NCBI GenBank assembly: GCA_947170725.1
Contig: CAMVUM010000009.1
Location: 21,356 to 85,355 of the forward strand
Source of the DNA: an uncultured Prevotella sp.
Lineage (GTDB): Bacteria; Bacteroidota; Bacteroidia; Bacteroidales; Bacteroidaceae
Length of the DNA: 64,000 nt
Direction: 5' to 3'
Part shown: one piece after another, positions 8,489 through 17,020 of the stretch
Layout: each line of letters begins with the position of its first letter
Numbering within the stretch: the first letter of the stretch is position 1
Translations under genes and position numbers: made by a program
Notes under the pieces: generated by a model
What the model saw: the letters and a program-made list of their open reading frames with translations, nothing else
The model's database searches: none
What the model was told of the DNA's origin: nothing

Positions 8489-9043
8489 ATGTGGAAATCA
8501 TTCTGCCAATGGCTTTTGTATAGACAGATGGGGTGGACGGCAGAAGTGTCGGAACCTCATCCTGACAAGTATATAATCTGTCTCGCCCCTCACACCAGTA
8601 ACTGGGACTTTCTGATAGGACAACTATATTCCGGCGCCAACGGCATAAAGAGCAACTTCCTTATGAAAAAGGAATGGTTCTTTTGGCCGCTCGGACCTAT
8701 ATTCCGCCGTATGGGCGGCATACCTGTCTGGCGTTCCAAGCACACAAGTATGACAGATAATCTCGCCGAGACGGCACGCCGTTCCCGGACATTCCATCTG
8801 TGCATCACGCCGGAAGGAACACGCTCGCTAAATCCTGAATGGAAAAAGGGATTCTATTATATTGCCCAAAAAGCGGAAATACCGATTCTTCTTTACGGAG
8901 TTGACTATTCCAAAAAGCGCATTACATGCACCCGCACTATTATCCCCGATGGAGACATAGACCGACAGATGCGTGAAATAAAACTCTATTTCAAGGATTT
9001 TAAAGGCAAAAATCCTGAACTTTTCACCGTCGGCGAGATTTAG
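8489..9043 (+). CDS. PlsC-like 1-acyl-glycerol-3-phosphate acyltransferase family protein
   Basis: 184 aa. The acyltransferase block I HTSNWD (H-x4-D) lies at ~residue 35 and block III PEGTRS at ~110, with GGIPVWR between them as block II. This is the short clade lacking an N-terminal membrane helix and common in Bacteroidetes. It likely acylates a lysophospholipid or related glycerol-phosphate on the inner-membrane face. The stop is one base before the ATG of the next gene, so the two are co-transcribed. Confidence 0.82.
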   Translation: MWKSFCQWLLYRQMGWTAEVSEPHPDKYIICLAPHTSNWDFLIGQLYSGANGIKSNFLMKKEWFFWPLGPIFRRMGGIPVWRSKHTSMTDNLAETARRSRTFHLCITPEGTRSLNPEWKKGFYYIAQKAEIPILLYGVDYSKKRITCTRTIIPDGDIDRQMREIKLYFKDFKGKNPELFTVGEI

Positions 9044-9044
9044 A

Positions 9045-11948
9045 ATGAGAAAACGTTCACAGATATTCCTGCTCATACTTTCGCTGGCCGTCACTCCGGC
9101 CAGCGCACAAACGTCGTCACAGGAAGCCAAAATGGTTAAAAGACTGGAACGATTTTTCACCGGCTATAAAGCACGGGGACAAAAACTACCCGCACAGCCA
9201 AGAATGCTGGGATATAAATTGGACAACCGCTCACGGACCCTGACAGTCACTGCAGATGCTGTTTTCGGCGAACAAGAATTTTCAAGAGAGATAACAGCGT
9301 CCATCTACAACAAAATCACATCAAGTCTTCCAAAACCATACAATAAATATAAGGTGACGGTTATTACCGGAGGCATGACCATTGACGAGTTGATTCCGAA
9401 CCGTCTGCCACAGAATAGCGGTGGACGAAGATTGTGGGGAAACATCGAACACAACGGACAGCCGTGGACACGCAACATATCCTATCCGGCACGCATAACC
9501 CACGGCCTACAAAACCGCCATCTATCCGTTTGGGCCAGTCACGGTAACTATTACGACCGAAGACGCAACGAATGGAGATGGCAACGGCCAAAACTGTTCG
9601 GAACAACAGAAGACCTGTTCACCCAGACAATTGTTGTACCCTATCTGATACCTATGCTTGAGAAAGCTGGAGCGGTGGTCTTCACTCCGCGTGAACGCGA
9701 CTGGCAACAACATGAAATCATTATCGATAACAACGACCGGTTCCACGGAACGAGCTATATCGAAGTTAACGGAAAACAAAAATGGCAGGATTGCGGTACA
9801 CGTGGATTCGCACGTCATAACGGTTCTTATACTGACGGAGAAAATCCGTTTGTTGCCGGAACAGCACGCATGACACGGACCACAAAGAATAAAAAAGGAT
9901 ACAGTATCGTCTCCTATCAACCACGCCTACCTGAAGAGGGACGCTATGCCGTCTACGTGAGCTATCAAACAATGAAAAACAGCGTCGACGACGCCAGATA
10001 TACTGTTTGGCACAAGGGCGGACAGACCGAAATACGCGTCAACCAGCGCATGGGTGGAGGAACGTGGGTCTACCTCGGAACATTCGAATTCGACAAAGGA
10101 AGCAACGAGTTCAACCGCGTCACTGTCACAAACCTCAGTTCACGTAAGGGCGTTGTAACAACCGATGCCGTCCGATTCGGCGGAGGAATGGGAAACATCG
10201 AACGCGGAGGAACAGTAAGCGGAATGCCACGCTGCTTGGAGGGAGCACGCTATTGGGCACAATGGGCAGGCATGCCACAAAGTGTTTACAGCACAAAAAA
10301 CGGTGAAGATGATTATGGCGATGACATAAACACACGCTCCCGTATGACCAACTATCTGGCTGGAGGATCATGTTTTGTCCCATCGCGCGAAGGTCTTGGT
10401 GTTCCGATAGAAATGGCGCTGGCCATCCATAGCGATGCCGGCTATACAAAAGATGGCGAAGGCCTAATCGGCTCGTTGGCCATCTGCACAACCGGCTACA
10501 ACGACGGACGTCTTGATGCTGGCATCTCAAGACTGGCATCTCGGGATTTGGCCCAGGCACTTCTGGACAATGCGGCACGTGACATCAAGTTCAAATACGG
10601 CAAATGGAACAAACGGGAACTTTACGACCGGAACTATTCGGAAACACGTATGCCTGAAGTACCAAGCGCCATTCTTGAGACAATGTCTCACCAGAACTTT
10701 CCGGACATGCTCTACGGACAGGACCCCAATTTCAAATTCACGCTGGCACGCTCTATATACAAGACAATACTCAGATACATCAGCGACCAACACGGTCGCT
10801 CATATGTAGTATCACCACTGACTCCCGAAAATTTCGCAATAGAATTCACGGGCAAAGACGAAATACGCCTGAGCTGGACGGCCGTAAACGACCCGCAGGA
10901 GGCTACGTCGCAATCAACCGGATACATATTATATACAGCTTGTGGCAGTGCCGGCTTTGACAACGGAACGCTCATTCGTTCCTCCGAAAGTCACAAGATG
11001 AAGCTTGAGCCAGGAGTTCTCTACAGTTTCCGGCTGGCTGCCGTAAACCGCGGTGGAGAGAGCTTTCCAACAGAAGTGCTCTGTGCTGAATATAATCCGG
11101 AAGCATCCGGCGATATAATGATTGTCAATGGCTTCCACCGCCTGTCCTCACCGGCCGTCCGCAACAATGCCACCGAACAGGGATTTGACCTTGACGACGA
11201 CCCTGGTGTAACTCTGGGACGCACTGCCGGATGGGTTGGAAGACAACAGATTTTCGACCGTAGCCGCATGGGAAAGGAAGACGAAAGTGGCCTTGGATGG
11301 AGTGGTGATGAGCTTGCCGGAAACTTCATTGCCGGAAACGACAAGAACTATGTACGCACCCATGCCGAAGCCATAATGAAAGCGGGACGATACAACATCG
11401 TGAGCTGTTCGAGCCATGCCGCGGAAAGTGGTCACGCAGACTTGTCACGATATGACATGGTGGACATGCTGCTTGGACTGGAACGCGACGACAGACATAG
11501 CCTGGAATTCTACAAGACTTTCGGAACCGCCATGCAGAGAATCCTCAAAGAATATGTAGGAAGAGGCGGGAAACTGTTTGTCAGCGGCTCATATGTCGGA
11601 ACAGACATGTCCTCTCCGGAAGAAAGGATATTTGTCTCGGATGTACTGAAATGCAACAGCGGAGGAAGCAACCGCAACTGCAATGGAAATGTGGAGGGAA
11701 TGGGAACGACAATAAACTTCCACAATACTCTCAATGATACCCATTATGCCGCTACAGCGCCTGACGTTATAAATCCTATAGGAACAGCATTCCCTGTCAT
11801 GCGCTATTCCGACGGCCGCAACGCCTGCGTGGCCTACAAGGGACAGGACTTCCGCACGCTGACAATGGGCTTTCCGTTCGAATGCATCAAGGACAGAGAC
11901 AAACAGGCTTCCATCATGCGCGGCATCATCAACTTCCTGTTGAAATGA
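9045..11948 (+). CDS. Secreted N-acetylmuramoyl-L-alanine amidase-like protein with inserted golvesin-like domain, FN3 and C-terminal domain
   Basis: 967 aa with a signal peptide (MRKRSQIFLLILSLAVTPASA). Approximate order: an N-terminal domain to ~150; first half of an amidase_3-type fold (HLSVWASHGNYYD, then AGAVVFTPRERDWQQHE), ~155-235; a golvesin/xanthan-lyase-type beta domain (GRYAVYVSYQ...RVNQRMGGGTWVYLGTFEF...VTTDAVRFGGG), ~250-385; second half of the amidase with the zinc-site region ALAIHSDAGY and the Glu region PSAILETMSHQNFPDM, ~390-580; an FN3 domain (~605-690); and a C-terminal ~250 residues ending in a ThuA/GATase-like stretch (GRGGKLFVSGSYVGTDM). It probably acts on peptidoglycan in the periplasm or at the surface. 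Confidence 0.75.
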   Translation: MRKRSQIFLLILSLAVTPASAQTSSQEAKMVKRLERFFTGYKARGQKLPAQPRMLGYKLDNRSRTLTVTADAVFGEQEFSREITASIYNKITSSLPKPYNKYKVTVITGGMTIDELIPNRLPQNSGGRRLWGNIEHNGQPWTRNISYPARITHGLQNRHLSVWASHGNYYDRRRNEWRWQRPKLFGTTEDLFTQTIVVPYLIPMLEKAGAVVFTPRERDWQQHEIIIDNNDRFHGTSYIEVNGKQKWQDCGTRGFARHNGSYTDGENPFVAGTARMTRTTKNKKGYSIVSYQPRLPEEGRYAVYVSYQTMKNSVDDARYTVWHKGGQTEIRVNQRMGGGTWVYLGTFEFDKGSNEFNRVTVTNLSSRKGVVTTDAVRFGGGMGNIERGGTVSGMPRCLEGARYWAQWAGMPQSVYSTKNGEDDYGDDINTRSRMTNYLAGGSCFVPSREGLGVPIEMALAIHSDAGYTKDGEGLIGSLAICTTGYNDGRLDAGISRLASRDLAQALLDNAARDIKFKYGKWNKRELYDRNYSETRMPEVPSAILETMSHQNFPDMLYGQDPNFKFTLARSIYKTILRYISDQHGRSYVVSPLTPENFAIEFTGKDEIRLSWTAVNDPQEATSQSTGYILYTACGSAGFDNGTLIRSSESHKMKLEPGVLYSFRLAAVNRGGESFPTEVLCAEYNPEASGDIMIVNGFHRLSSPAVRNNATEQGFDLDDDPGVTLGRTAGWVGRQQIFDRSRMGKEDESGLGWSGDELAGNFIAGNDKNYVRTHAEAIMKAGRYNIVSCSSHAAESGHADLSRYDMVDMLLGLERDDRHSLEFYKTFGTAMQRILKEYVGRGGKLFVSGSYVGTDMSSPEERIFVSDVLKCNSGGSNRNCNGNVEGMGTTINFHNTLNDTHYAATAPDVINPIGTAFPVMRYSDGRNACVAYKGQDFRTLTMGFPFECIKDRDKQASIMRGIINFLLK

Positions 11949-11988
11949 CATTCTATCCATGCCGGGCCGGCATCGGAATTATCCCAAA

Positions 11989-12336
11989 ATGACAAAACAA
12001 CTAAAATATAATATCATCATGTTTAAAATACAAGCCAACAAATCCGGAACAAGGAATATTGAGATAACGGAAGAACATTTGCTGACCATCGAACGCCATC
12101 AGCTGATGATGGGACTTGTCGGCAGCAATGGATACGTGGACGAAACCGTATTGGAAAAGCTCAAGATGAACATCCGCGCCCTGCTGGAAACGAAATCAGA
12201 AAGCGACAAATCACTGCTTGACTTGTGTCTCGACGTCATCTACCATCCAAACATGAAGGCTTTCGGTCTCCAGAAATTGGTAGCTCTCTATACAGAATGG
12301 CAGAAAGACAGGCCGCAGACAACAGACGCGGAATAA
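11989..12336 (+). CDS. Hypothetical protein, small helical
   Basis: 115 aa from the ATG at 11989; ATGs at 11959 and 12019 are alternatives. The conserved-looking part begins at MFKIQANKSGTRNIEITEEHLLTIERHQLMMG. It is acidic and helical with no signal peptide, and I do not recognise a domain. It sits 9 bp before the YgiQ gene and is likely in the same transcript. Confidence 0.55.
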   Translation: MTKQLKYNIIMFKIQANKSGTRNIEITEEHLLTIERHQLMMGLVGSNGYVDETVLEKLKMNIRALLETKSESDKSLLDLCLDVIYHPNMKAFGLQKLVALYTEWQKDRPQTTDAE

Positions 12337-12345
12337 AGAGTTTAT

Positions 12346-14346
12346 ATGGAATACAGACTATCTGACTTTCTACCCACAACCCGAAAGGAAATGGAACTGC
12401 GTGGGTGGGAAGAGGTTGATGTTATCCTCTTCTCAGCAGACGCATACGTAGACCATCCGTCGTTCGGCGCGGCTGTAATCGGACGCACCCTTGAGGCTGC
12501 CGGCTATCGTGTGGCCATCGTTCCGCAACCAGACTGGCATGGAGACTACCGGGATTTCAAGAAACTGGGTCGCCCGCGGCTCTTCTTCGGCATTGCCCCC
12601 GGCTGCATGGACTCCATGGTCAACAAATATACTGCCAACCGCAGGCTACGTTCGGAGGATGCCTACAGTCCCGACGGGCGCCACGACATGAGGCCGGAAT
12701 ATCCCACTATCGTCTATTCGAAGATACTTCGTCAGCTCTATCCCGACGTTCCTATTGTTCTCGGAGGCATAGAGGCGTCACTGCGTCGGCTCACCCACTA
12801 TGACTATTGGCAGGACTCATTGCGCAAATGCATCCTTTGTGACAGCGGAGCCGACATGATTATATACGGAATGGGAGAAAAGCCTATGCTCGAACTGTGC
12901 CGGCGAATGGACGAAGGAATGCCCATCGGACAGATACAGGACATTCCACAGACTGTCTACATGGTCCGCAAGGAAAACATCCCAGGCGGTATCACGGACG
13001 ATGACTTCGTTCTGAACAGCCACGAGTCCTGCCTCCGCGACAAGAAGGCACAGGCGGAAAACTTCCGGCACATTGAAGAAGAATCGAACATGATGCACGC
13101 CCGAAGACTGCTTCAACAGGTGGACGGCCGCTTCGTGGTGGTCAATCCTCCCTACCCGCCAATGACAACCGAGGAACTGGACGCTTCGTTCGACCTGCCT
13201 TACACTCGCGTCCCTCATCCCAAATATAAGAACAAACGCATCCCGGCGTATGAGATGATCAAGTTTTCAGTCAACATCCACCGCGGATGCTTCGGCGGTT
13301 GCGCTTTCTGCACGATATCGGCCCATCAGGGCAAGTTCATCACATGCCGCTCAAAGGAAAGCATTCTCAAGGAGGTGAAGAAAGTTATGGAGATGCCGGA
13401 CTTCAAAGGCTATCTGTCAGACCTCGGCGGACCATCGGCAAACATGTACGGAATGGCGGGCCGCAACCGCAATATCTGCGAAAAATGCAAGCGTCCCAGC
13501 TGCATAAACCCGCAGATTTGTCCCAATCTGAACACTGACCATCGCCCGCTGCTGGACATCTATCGGGCCGTTGACGCGCTTCCAGGAATCAAAAAGAGCT
13601 TCATCGGAAGCGGTGTGCGCTATGACTTACTGTTGCACAAAAGCAAGGACGAAGAAATCAACAGGGCAGCAGCCGAATATACCCGCGAACTTATTTGCCA
13701 TCATGTAAGCGGACGTCTGAAAGTTGCACCGGAGCACACGTGCGACAATGTGCTGCGCCTAATGCGCAAACCTTCGTTCAGTCAGTTCCATGAATTCAAG
13801 CGGATATTCGACCGTATCAACCGCGAGGATGGACTGAACCAGCAGATTATTCCCTATTTCATCAGCAGCCATCCCGGTTGCCGCGAGGAAGACATGGCCG
13901 AACTGGCCGTCACCACAAAACGGTTGGATTTCCATCTGGAACAGGTTCAGGATTTCACCCCCACTCCTATGACGGTGAGCACCGAGGCGTGGTACACGGG
14001 ATATGACCCTTATACGCTCGAACCCGTGTTCAGTGCCAAGACACAGAAGGAGAAACTTGCACAGCGACAATATTTCTTCTGGTATAAACCGGAGGAACGC
14101 CGCAACATCGAGGCGTCATTGCGCCGCATCGGCCGCCCCGATCTCATACGAGAACTATGGTCGCAGCCGGCACGAAGCAACGACCGGAATACATACAACG
14201 GAAGAAACAATTCTTACGAAGGAAGAAACGACATAAAAGAACGGAAGAAAAGCAAGACTGAACGGAATCCCCATGGAGATTATAGAGCAAAACATAACAC
14301 CCAAAAGCAAAACGGCAGAAACGGAAGACGGAATCGTGATTACTGA
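12346..14346 (+). CDS. ygiQ: YgiQ-family radical SAM protein
   Basis: 666 aa. The N-terminus (FLPTTRKEMELRGWEEVDVILFSADAYVDHPSFG) and GIEASLRRLTHYDYW are characteristic of YgiQ. The radical SAM cluster is in VNIHRGCFGGCAFCTISAHQG (C-x3-C-x2-C), about two-thirds of the way to the core barrel. A second cysteine group (CEKCKRPSC...CPNL) follows. The C-terminal DUF3362-type segment (HPGCREEDMAELA...EQVQDFTPTPMTVSTEAWYTGYDPYT) is complete. The substrate is unknown for the family. The last 74 bp, encoding a basic Asn-rich tail, overlap the next gene in a different frame. Confidence 0.93.
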   Translation: MEYRLSDFLPTTRKEMELRGWEEVDVILFSADAYVDHPSFGAAVIGRTLEAAGYRVAIVPQPDWHGDYRDFKKLGRPRLFFGIAPGCMDSMVNKYTANRRLRSEDAYSPDGRHDMRPEYPTIVYSKILRQLYPDVPIVLGGIEASLRRLTHYDYWQDSLRKCILCDSGADMIIYGMGEKPMLELCRRMDEGMPIGQIQDIPQTVYMVRKENIPGGITDDDFVLNSHESCLRDKKAQAENFRHIEEESNMMHARRLLQQVDGRFVVVNPPYPPMTTEELDASFDLPYTRVPHPKYKNKRIPAYEMIKFSVNIHRGCFGGCAFCTISAHQGKFITCRSKESILKEVKKVMEMPDFKGYLSDLGGPSANMYGMAGRNRNICEKCKRPSCINPQICPNLNTDHRPLLDIYRAVDALPGIKKSFIGSGVRYDLLLHKSKDEEINRAAAEYTRELICHHVSGRLKVAPEHTCDNVLRLMRKPSFSQFHEFKRIFDRINREDGLNQQIIPYFISSHPGCREEDMAELAVTTKRLDFHLEQVQDFTPTPMTVSTEAWYTGYDPYTLEPVFSAKTQKEKLAQRQYFFWYKPEERRNIEASLRRIGRPDLIRELWSQPARSNDRNTYNGRNNSYEGRNDIKERKKSKTERNPHGDYRAKHNTQKQNGRNGRRNRDY

Positions 14347-15082
14347 CGATTTCGTCGCCGTCATTGACGGAAGCACGAGCAAATCACCGGTCCGCATCGC
14401 AGACGGTTATTCAAACGGACGCTATTGCATGATGCTCATTGCCGGATTTATCAAGCGGGCAGTTGCCTCAACTGGCGTTGAAGAATTTTGCAACGGACTG
14501 ACCGCAACCATACGCGAACGCTATCGGGGACTTGACATGCGGCGTCTGGAAGAACACCCGGAAGAGCGTCTTACGGCGAGTTGCATTGTCTATAGCCTCC
14601 ATCAGAGACAAATATGGATGATAGGCGACTGTCAGTGTCTCGTAGACGGACAGATATATGAAAATCCAAAGCCATGCGAGACCGTCATAGCAGAAAAGCG
14701 GGCGGCCATCATCCACAGCCTCATCGCCGACGGCAAGTATTCCGTTGACAGCCTGCGAACCAATGACATGGCACGCCAGGCCGTCATTCCGGATCTGATA
14801 GAAACCATGCGCGGCCAAAACCATGACTACGCCGTGGTCGACGGTTTCCCCATTCCGATGGAACACGTGCGCGTCATCACTCTCACTCCTACACCCCACT
14901 CCATCGTCCTTGCCAGCGATGGCTATCCTTTCCTGTTACCCACACTCGCAGAATCAGAGGCCGCGCTACTCCGCCAACTCACCGAGGATCCGCTCAACGC
15001 CTACACTTTCAAAGCAACAAAGGCATTCACAAAGGGCAACAACTCATTCGATGACCGCGCATACATACGGTTCAGAATATAA
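14273..15082 (+). CDS. PP2C-like (PPM-fold) protein
   Basis: 269 aa. Metal-site motifs of the PPM phosphatase fold are present in order: VAVIDGST (~31-38), MIGDCQCLVDG (~117-127), VLASDGYPFLL (~221-231) and FDDRAYIRF at the C-terminus. The conserved DG motif lies ~30 residues in, so the start inside ygiQ (ATG at 14273) is needed and the 74-bp overlap is probably genuine. Substrate and partner are unknown. A role with YgiQ is suggested only by coupling. Confidence 0.65.
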   Translation: MEIIEQNITPKSKTAETEDGIVITDDFVAVIDGSTSKSPVRIADGYSNGRYCMMLIAGFIKRAVASTGVEEFCNGLTATIRERYRGLDMRRLEEHPEERLTASCIVYSLHQRQIWMIGDCQCLVDGQIYENPKPCETVIAEKRAAIIHSLIADGKYSVDSLRTNDMARQAVIPDLIETMRGQNHDYAVVDGFPIPMEHVRVITLTPTPHSIVLASDGYPFLLPTLAESEAALLRQLTEDPLNAYTFKATKAFTKGNNSFDDRAYIRFRI

Positions 15083-15419
15083 TAGAGGCTGCTGGTTCTG
15101 CGGCGAGAATAGAACGGTACAATACACCAACATCACCTAACCCAAGATGAGAATAACCTTGTTTTTGTTTTTGGAAAATTTTGTCTTTCATTCCGTTCGT
15201 TGTTATTTTTTTGTGTAAAATTACGTAATGACAAAATTTTCAGATGTTTTTTATTGTGCGGATTTGGCACAATTGGAGATTCAATATCGAAGTGCAAAAA
15301 CTTCAATCTGAATATCCTCCATGTTTTTGACGCATACGGCTTAATGGCAGATTCAGGATGGGACTTCAAAGCCCATAGCCCCTCCCTAATCTGATATAAA
15401 ACCGCTCAAAATGTAACTT
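15083..15419. other. Intergenic stretch, no gene seen
   Basis: 337 bp of AT-rich DNA between the PP2C-like gene and the IS30 left end. Short ORFs here have no recognisable content, and no promoter/terminator pair is visible. Confidence 0.6.
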
Positions 15420-15437
15420 TCTACTGGTAATACAAAA

Positions 15438-15462
15438 AAAGGAGACCGAAGTCTCCTTGAGA
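15438..15462 (-). terminator. Hairpin just inside the IS30 left end
   Basis: GGAGAC-CGAA-GTCTCC at 15441-15456 with a T run on the minus strand. It would stop minus-strand transcription. The flanking AATACAAAA (15429-15437) and TTTTGTATT (15471-15479) extend it into a larger fold covering the transposase start region. Confidence 0.6.
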
Positions 15463-15484
15463 TTAATTAATTTTGTATTGCCAT

Positions 15485-16474
15485 ATGTATAAACAATTAA
15501 CCTCGCAGCAAAGGTCGCAAATTTTTGCCTTACTGCAAAGAAAAACTGAAAGAAAAGTTATTGCCTCCATCGTGGGATGCAGTCAGTCAACACTCTGCCG
15601 TGAGATCTGCCGTAATTCGACAGACAAGGGCAACTATCTGTGGGACAAGGCTCATACGAAGGCTATGGAACGCAGGAAGCGAACCACTGCCAACCGTGCC
15701 AAGGATCCGTGCATCGTCTGGGAAGCCCTGGAACTGCTGAGGGAAGAGGACTGGTCTTTGGAACAGATCTCCGCTGATATGAAGAAGCGTGGAAGAAATA
15801 TCTCACATGAACTGATCTACCGTTATGTCCGTGCAGACGAAAGTGGAGAATTGGCATCCCATTGCCGGCATAAGATGAAATATAACAGACATGGACGGCC
15901 CGACAGGACCACTAAGGTCAGGAATATACCGGAACGTGTGAGTATTCATGAACGTCCGGCCGAAGCCGACGGCAAACGATTTGGCGACTGGGAGATGGAT
16001 ACAATCGTGGGTAAGGATGGCAAAGGAGCTATCGTAACCCTTACAGAAAGGAGTACAAATATGTTGCTTATGGAGAAGCTGCCACAGGGAAAGCATCCTG
16101 AACCGCTGGCAAAGGTCGTCATCAGACTATTGTTTCCATACAGGAAAACCATACGCTCGATAACGACCGATAACGGCTCTGAGTTCTGCGCCCATAAGAT
16201 GATTTCAAAGGCACTCGCTGAAAAAGGAACAAAAAATCCAAATCTTGTATTTTTTGCTGACTCGTATTCATCATGGCAGAAAGGGGCCATCGAAAATGCA
16301 AACAAACTTATACGGCAATACATACCAAAAGGTACTGACTTCTCAACATTGACGGATGCTTACATTAGAAAAATTCAGTATAAAATTAACAGACGGCCAC
16401 GTAAAAAACTCAATTTTGATTCCCCAAAGAACGTTTTCTTCAGAAAAATCGATAATTTTGCACTAGCCAGTTGA
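15485..16474 (+). CDS. IS30-family transposase
   Basis: About 329 aa from MYKQLTSQQRSQI; an upstream ATG at 15473 is also open. N-terminal helix-turn-helix (RKVIASIVGCSQSTLCREICRN), then the DDE core: GDWEMDTIVGK (first Asp), SITTDNGSEF (second Asp) and SSWQKGAIENANKLIRQYIPKG (Glu), all IS30 signatures. The frame is intact, so the element may still be active. Confidence 0.92.
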   Translation: MYKQLTSQQRSQIFALLQRKTERKVIASIVGCSQSTLCREICRNSTDKGNYLWDKAHTKAMERRKRTTANRAKDPCIVWEALELLREEDWSLEQISADMKKRGRNISHELIYRYVRADESGELASHCRHKMKYNRHGRPDRTTKVRNIPERVSIHERPAEADGKRFGDWEMDTIVGKDGKGAIVTLTERSTNMLLMEKLPQGKHPEPLAKVVIRLLFPYRKTIRSITTDNGSEFCAHKMISKALAEKGTKNPNLVFFADSYSSWQKGAIENANKLIRQYIPKGTDFSTLTDAYIRKIQYKINRRPRKKLNFDSPKNVFFRKIDNFALAS

Positions 16475-16536
16475 GAGTAGGGAGAGTCGGTTTGCTACAG
16501 AAATAATTATTTTTACTCATTTTATACTGTTTAATT

Positions 16537-16566
16537 TTGCATATTCAGATATTTTTTGTATCTTTG
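16537..16566 (+). promoter_or_regulatory. Strong promoter (-33 TTG, 19 bp, -7 TATCTTTG)
   Basis: TTG at 16537-16539 and TATCTTTG at 16559-16566 with 19-bp spacing, the Bacteroidetes sigma consensus. Predicted start is near 16572. Confidence 0.7.
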
Positions 16567-16571
16567 TAAAT

Positions 16572-16641
16572 GAAAATCCGTGAGAATGTACTGCGCCTTG
16601 CGTATAGCATATAGCCGTCGCTCGCGGATTTTTTCATTTTA
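16572..16641 (+). ncRNA. Candidate ~65-nt small RNA
   Basis: A consensus promoter is followed at once by a transcript that folds into one terminator-like hairpin: AAAATCCG-T-GAG at 16573-16584 pairs with CTC-G-CGGATTTT at 16621-16632, then a T run. Only a 14-codon ORF (MKIRENVLRLAYSI) lies inside. It could be a stand-alone small RNA or the stranded leader of a gene lost to IS insertion. Confidence 0.4.
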
Positions 16642-16667
16642 GCCTATCTGTAACAGAATAGAGAGGG

Positions 16668-16780
16668 TCAGTCCGAAAAAGTTTCACCGGTAGGCTTGGC
16701 ATACCAGCGACGATGTCTTACATGGAGATGAACAGGCTTGTTACGCAGAGGAAAGTCCTGAATAACTTTAAAAGATAACC
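16668..16780 (-). pseudogene. ISAon1-like ORF1 fragment (C-terminus)
   Basis: The minus-strand frame reads ...FKVIQDFPLRNKPVHLHV then RHRRWYAKPTGETFSD and stops at 16668-16670. This resembles the C-terminus of the first ORF of ISAon1/ISL3-like elements. It has no start and is a remnant. A minus-strand TATCTTTG at 16782-16789 lies just upstream by chance or as a relic. Confidence 0.5.
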
Positions 16781-16812
16781 GCAAAGATAGATTATTTTCG
16801 GATATTAACATA

Positions 16813-16950
16813 ATAATACCCACAGGGTTTTCGGATTGATCCGGGAAAACTGGCTTTGTGGTACAATAAAATAGAAAACATGCGGTACGGATGTTTCAGA
16901 ACCGTTACAAATACAATGCAGAACTATTATGAAATATTGCTGTCCGATAA
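16813..16950 (+). mobile_element. Rearranged ISAon1-like fragment
   Basis: An element end containing CCCACAGGGTTTTCGG (16818-16833) is joined directly to an internal ORF2 stretch (GGGAAAACTGGCTTTGTGG onward to ~16945). The same internal stretch occurs at 22718-22806, and the same end occurs at 22959-22976, but there in the normal order. The fragment ends where the IS4 remnant begins (~16946). Confidence 0.7.
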
Positions 16951-17020
16951 AACTTGAAAATGACAAAAATGTATAGCTCGAACGCTGATTTTATGGCGTT
17001 CGAGTCTTTTCTTTAATTTT

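Larger units (their letters stand above)
15420..16474 (+). mobile_element. IS30-family insertion sequence
   Basis: About 1,055 bp bounded by imperfect inverted repeats: 15420-15437 (TCTACTGGTAATACAAAA) and 16456-16474 (complement TCAACTGGCTAGTGCAAAA). The right repeat contains the transposase stop codon. I see no clear target-site duplication. Confidence 0.75.
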
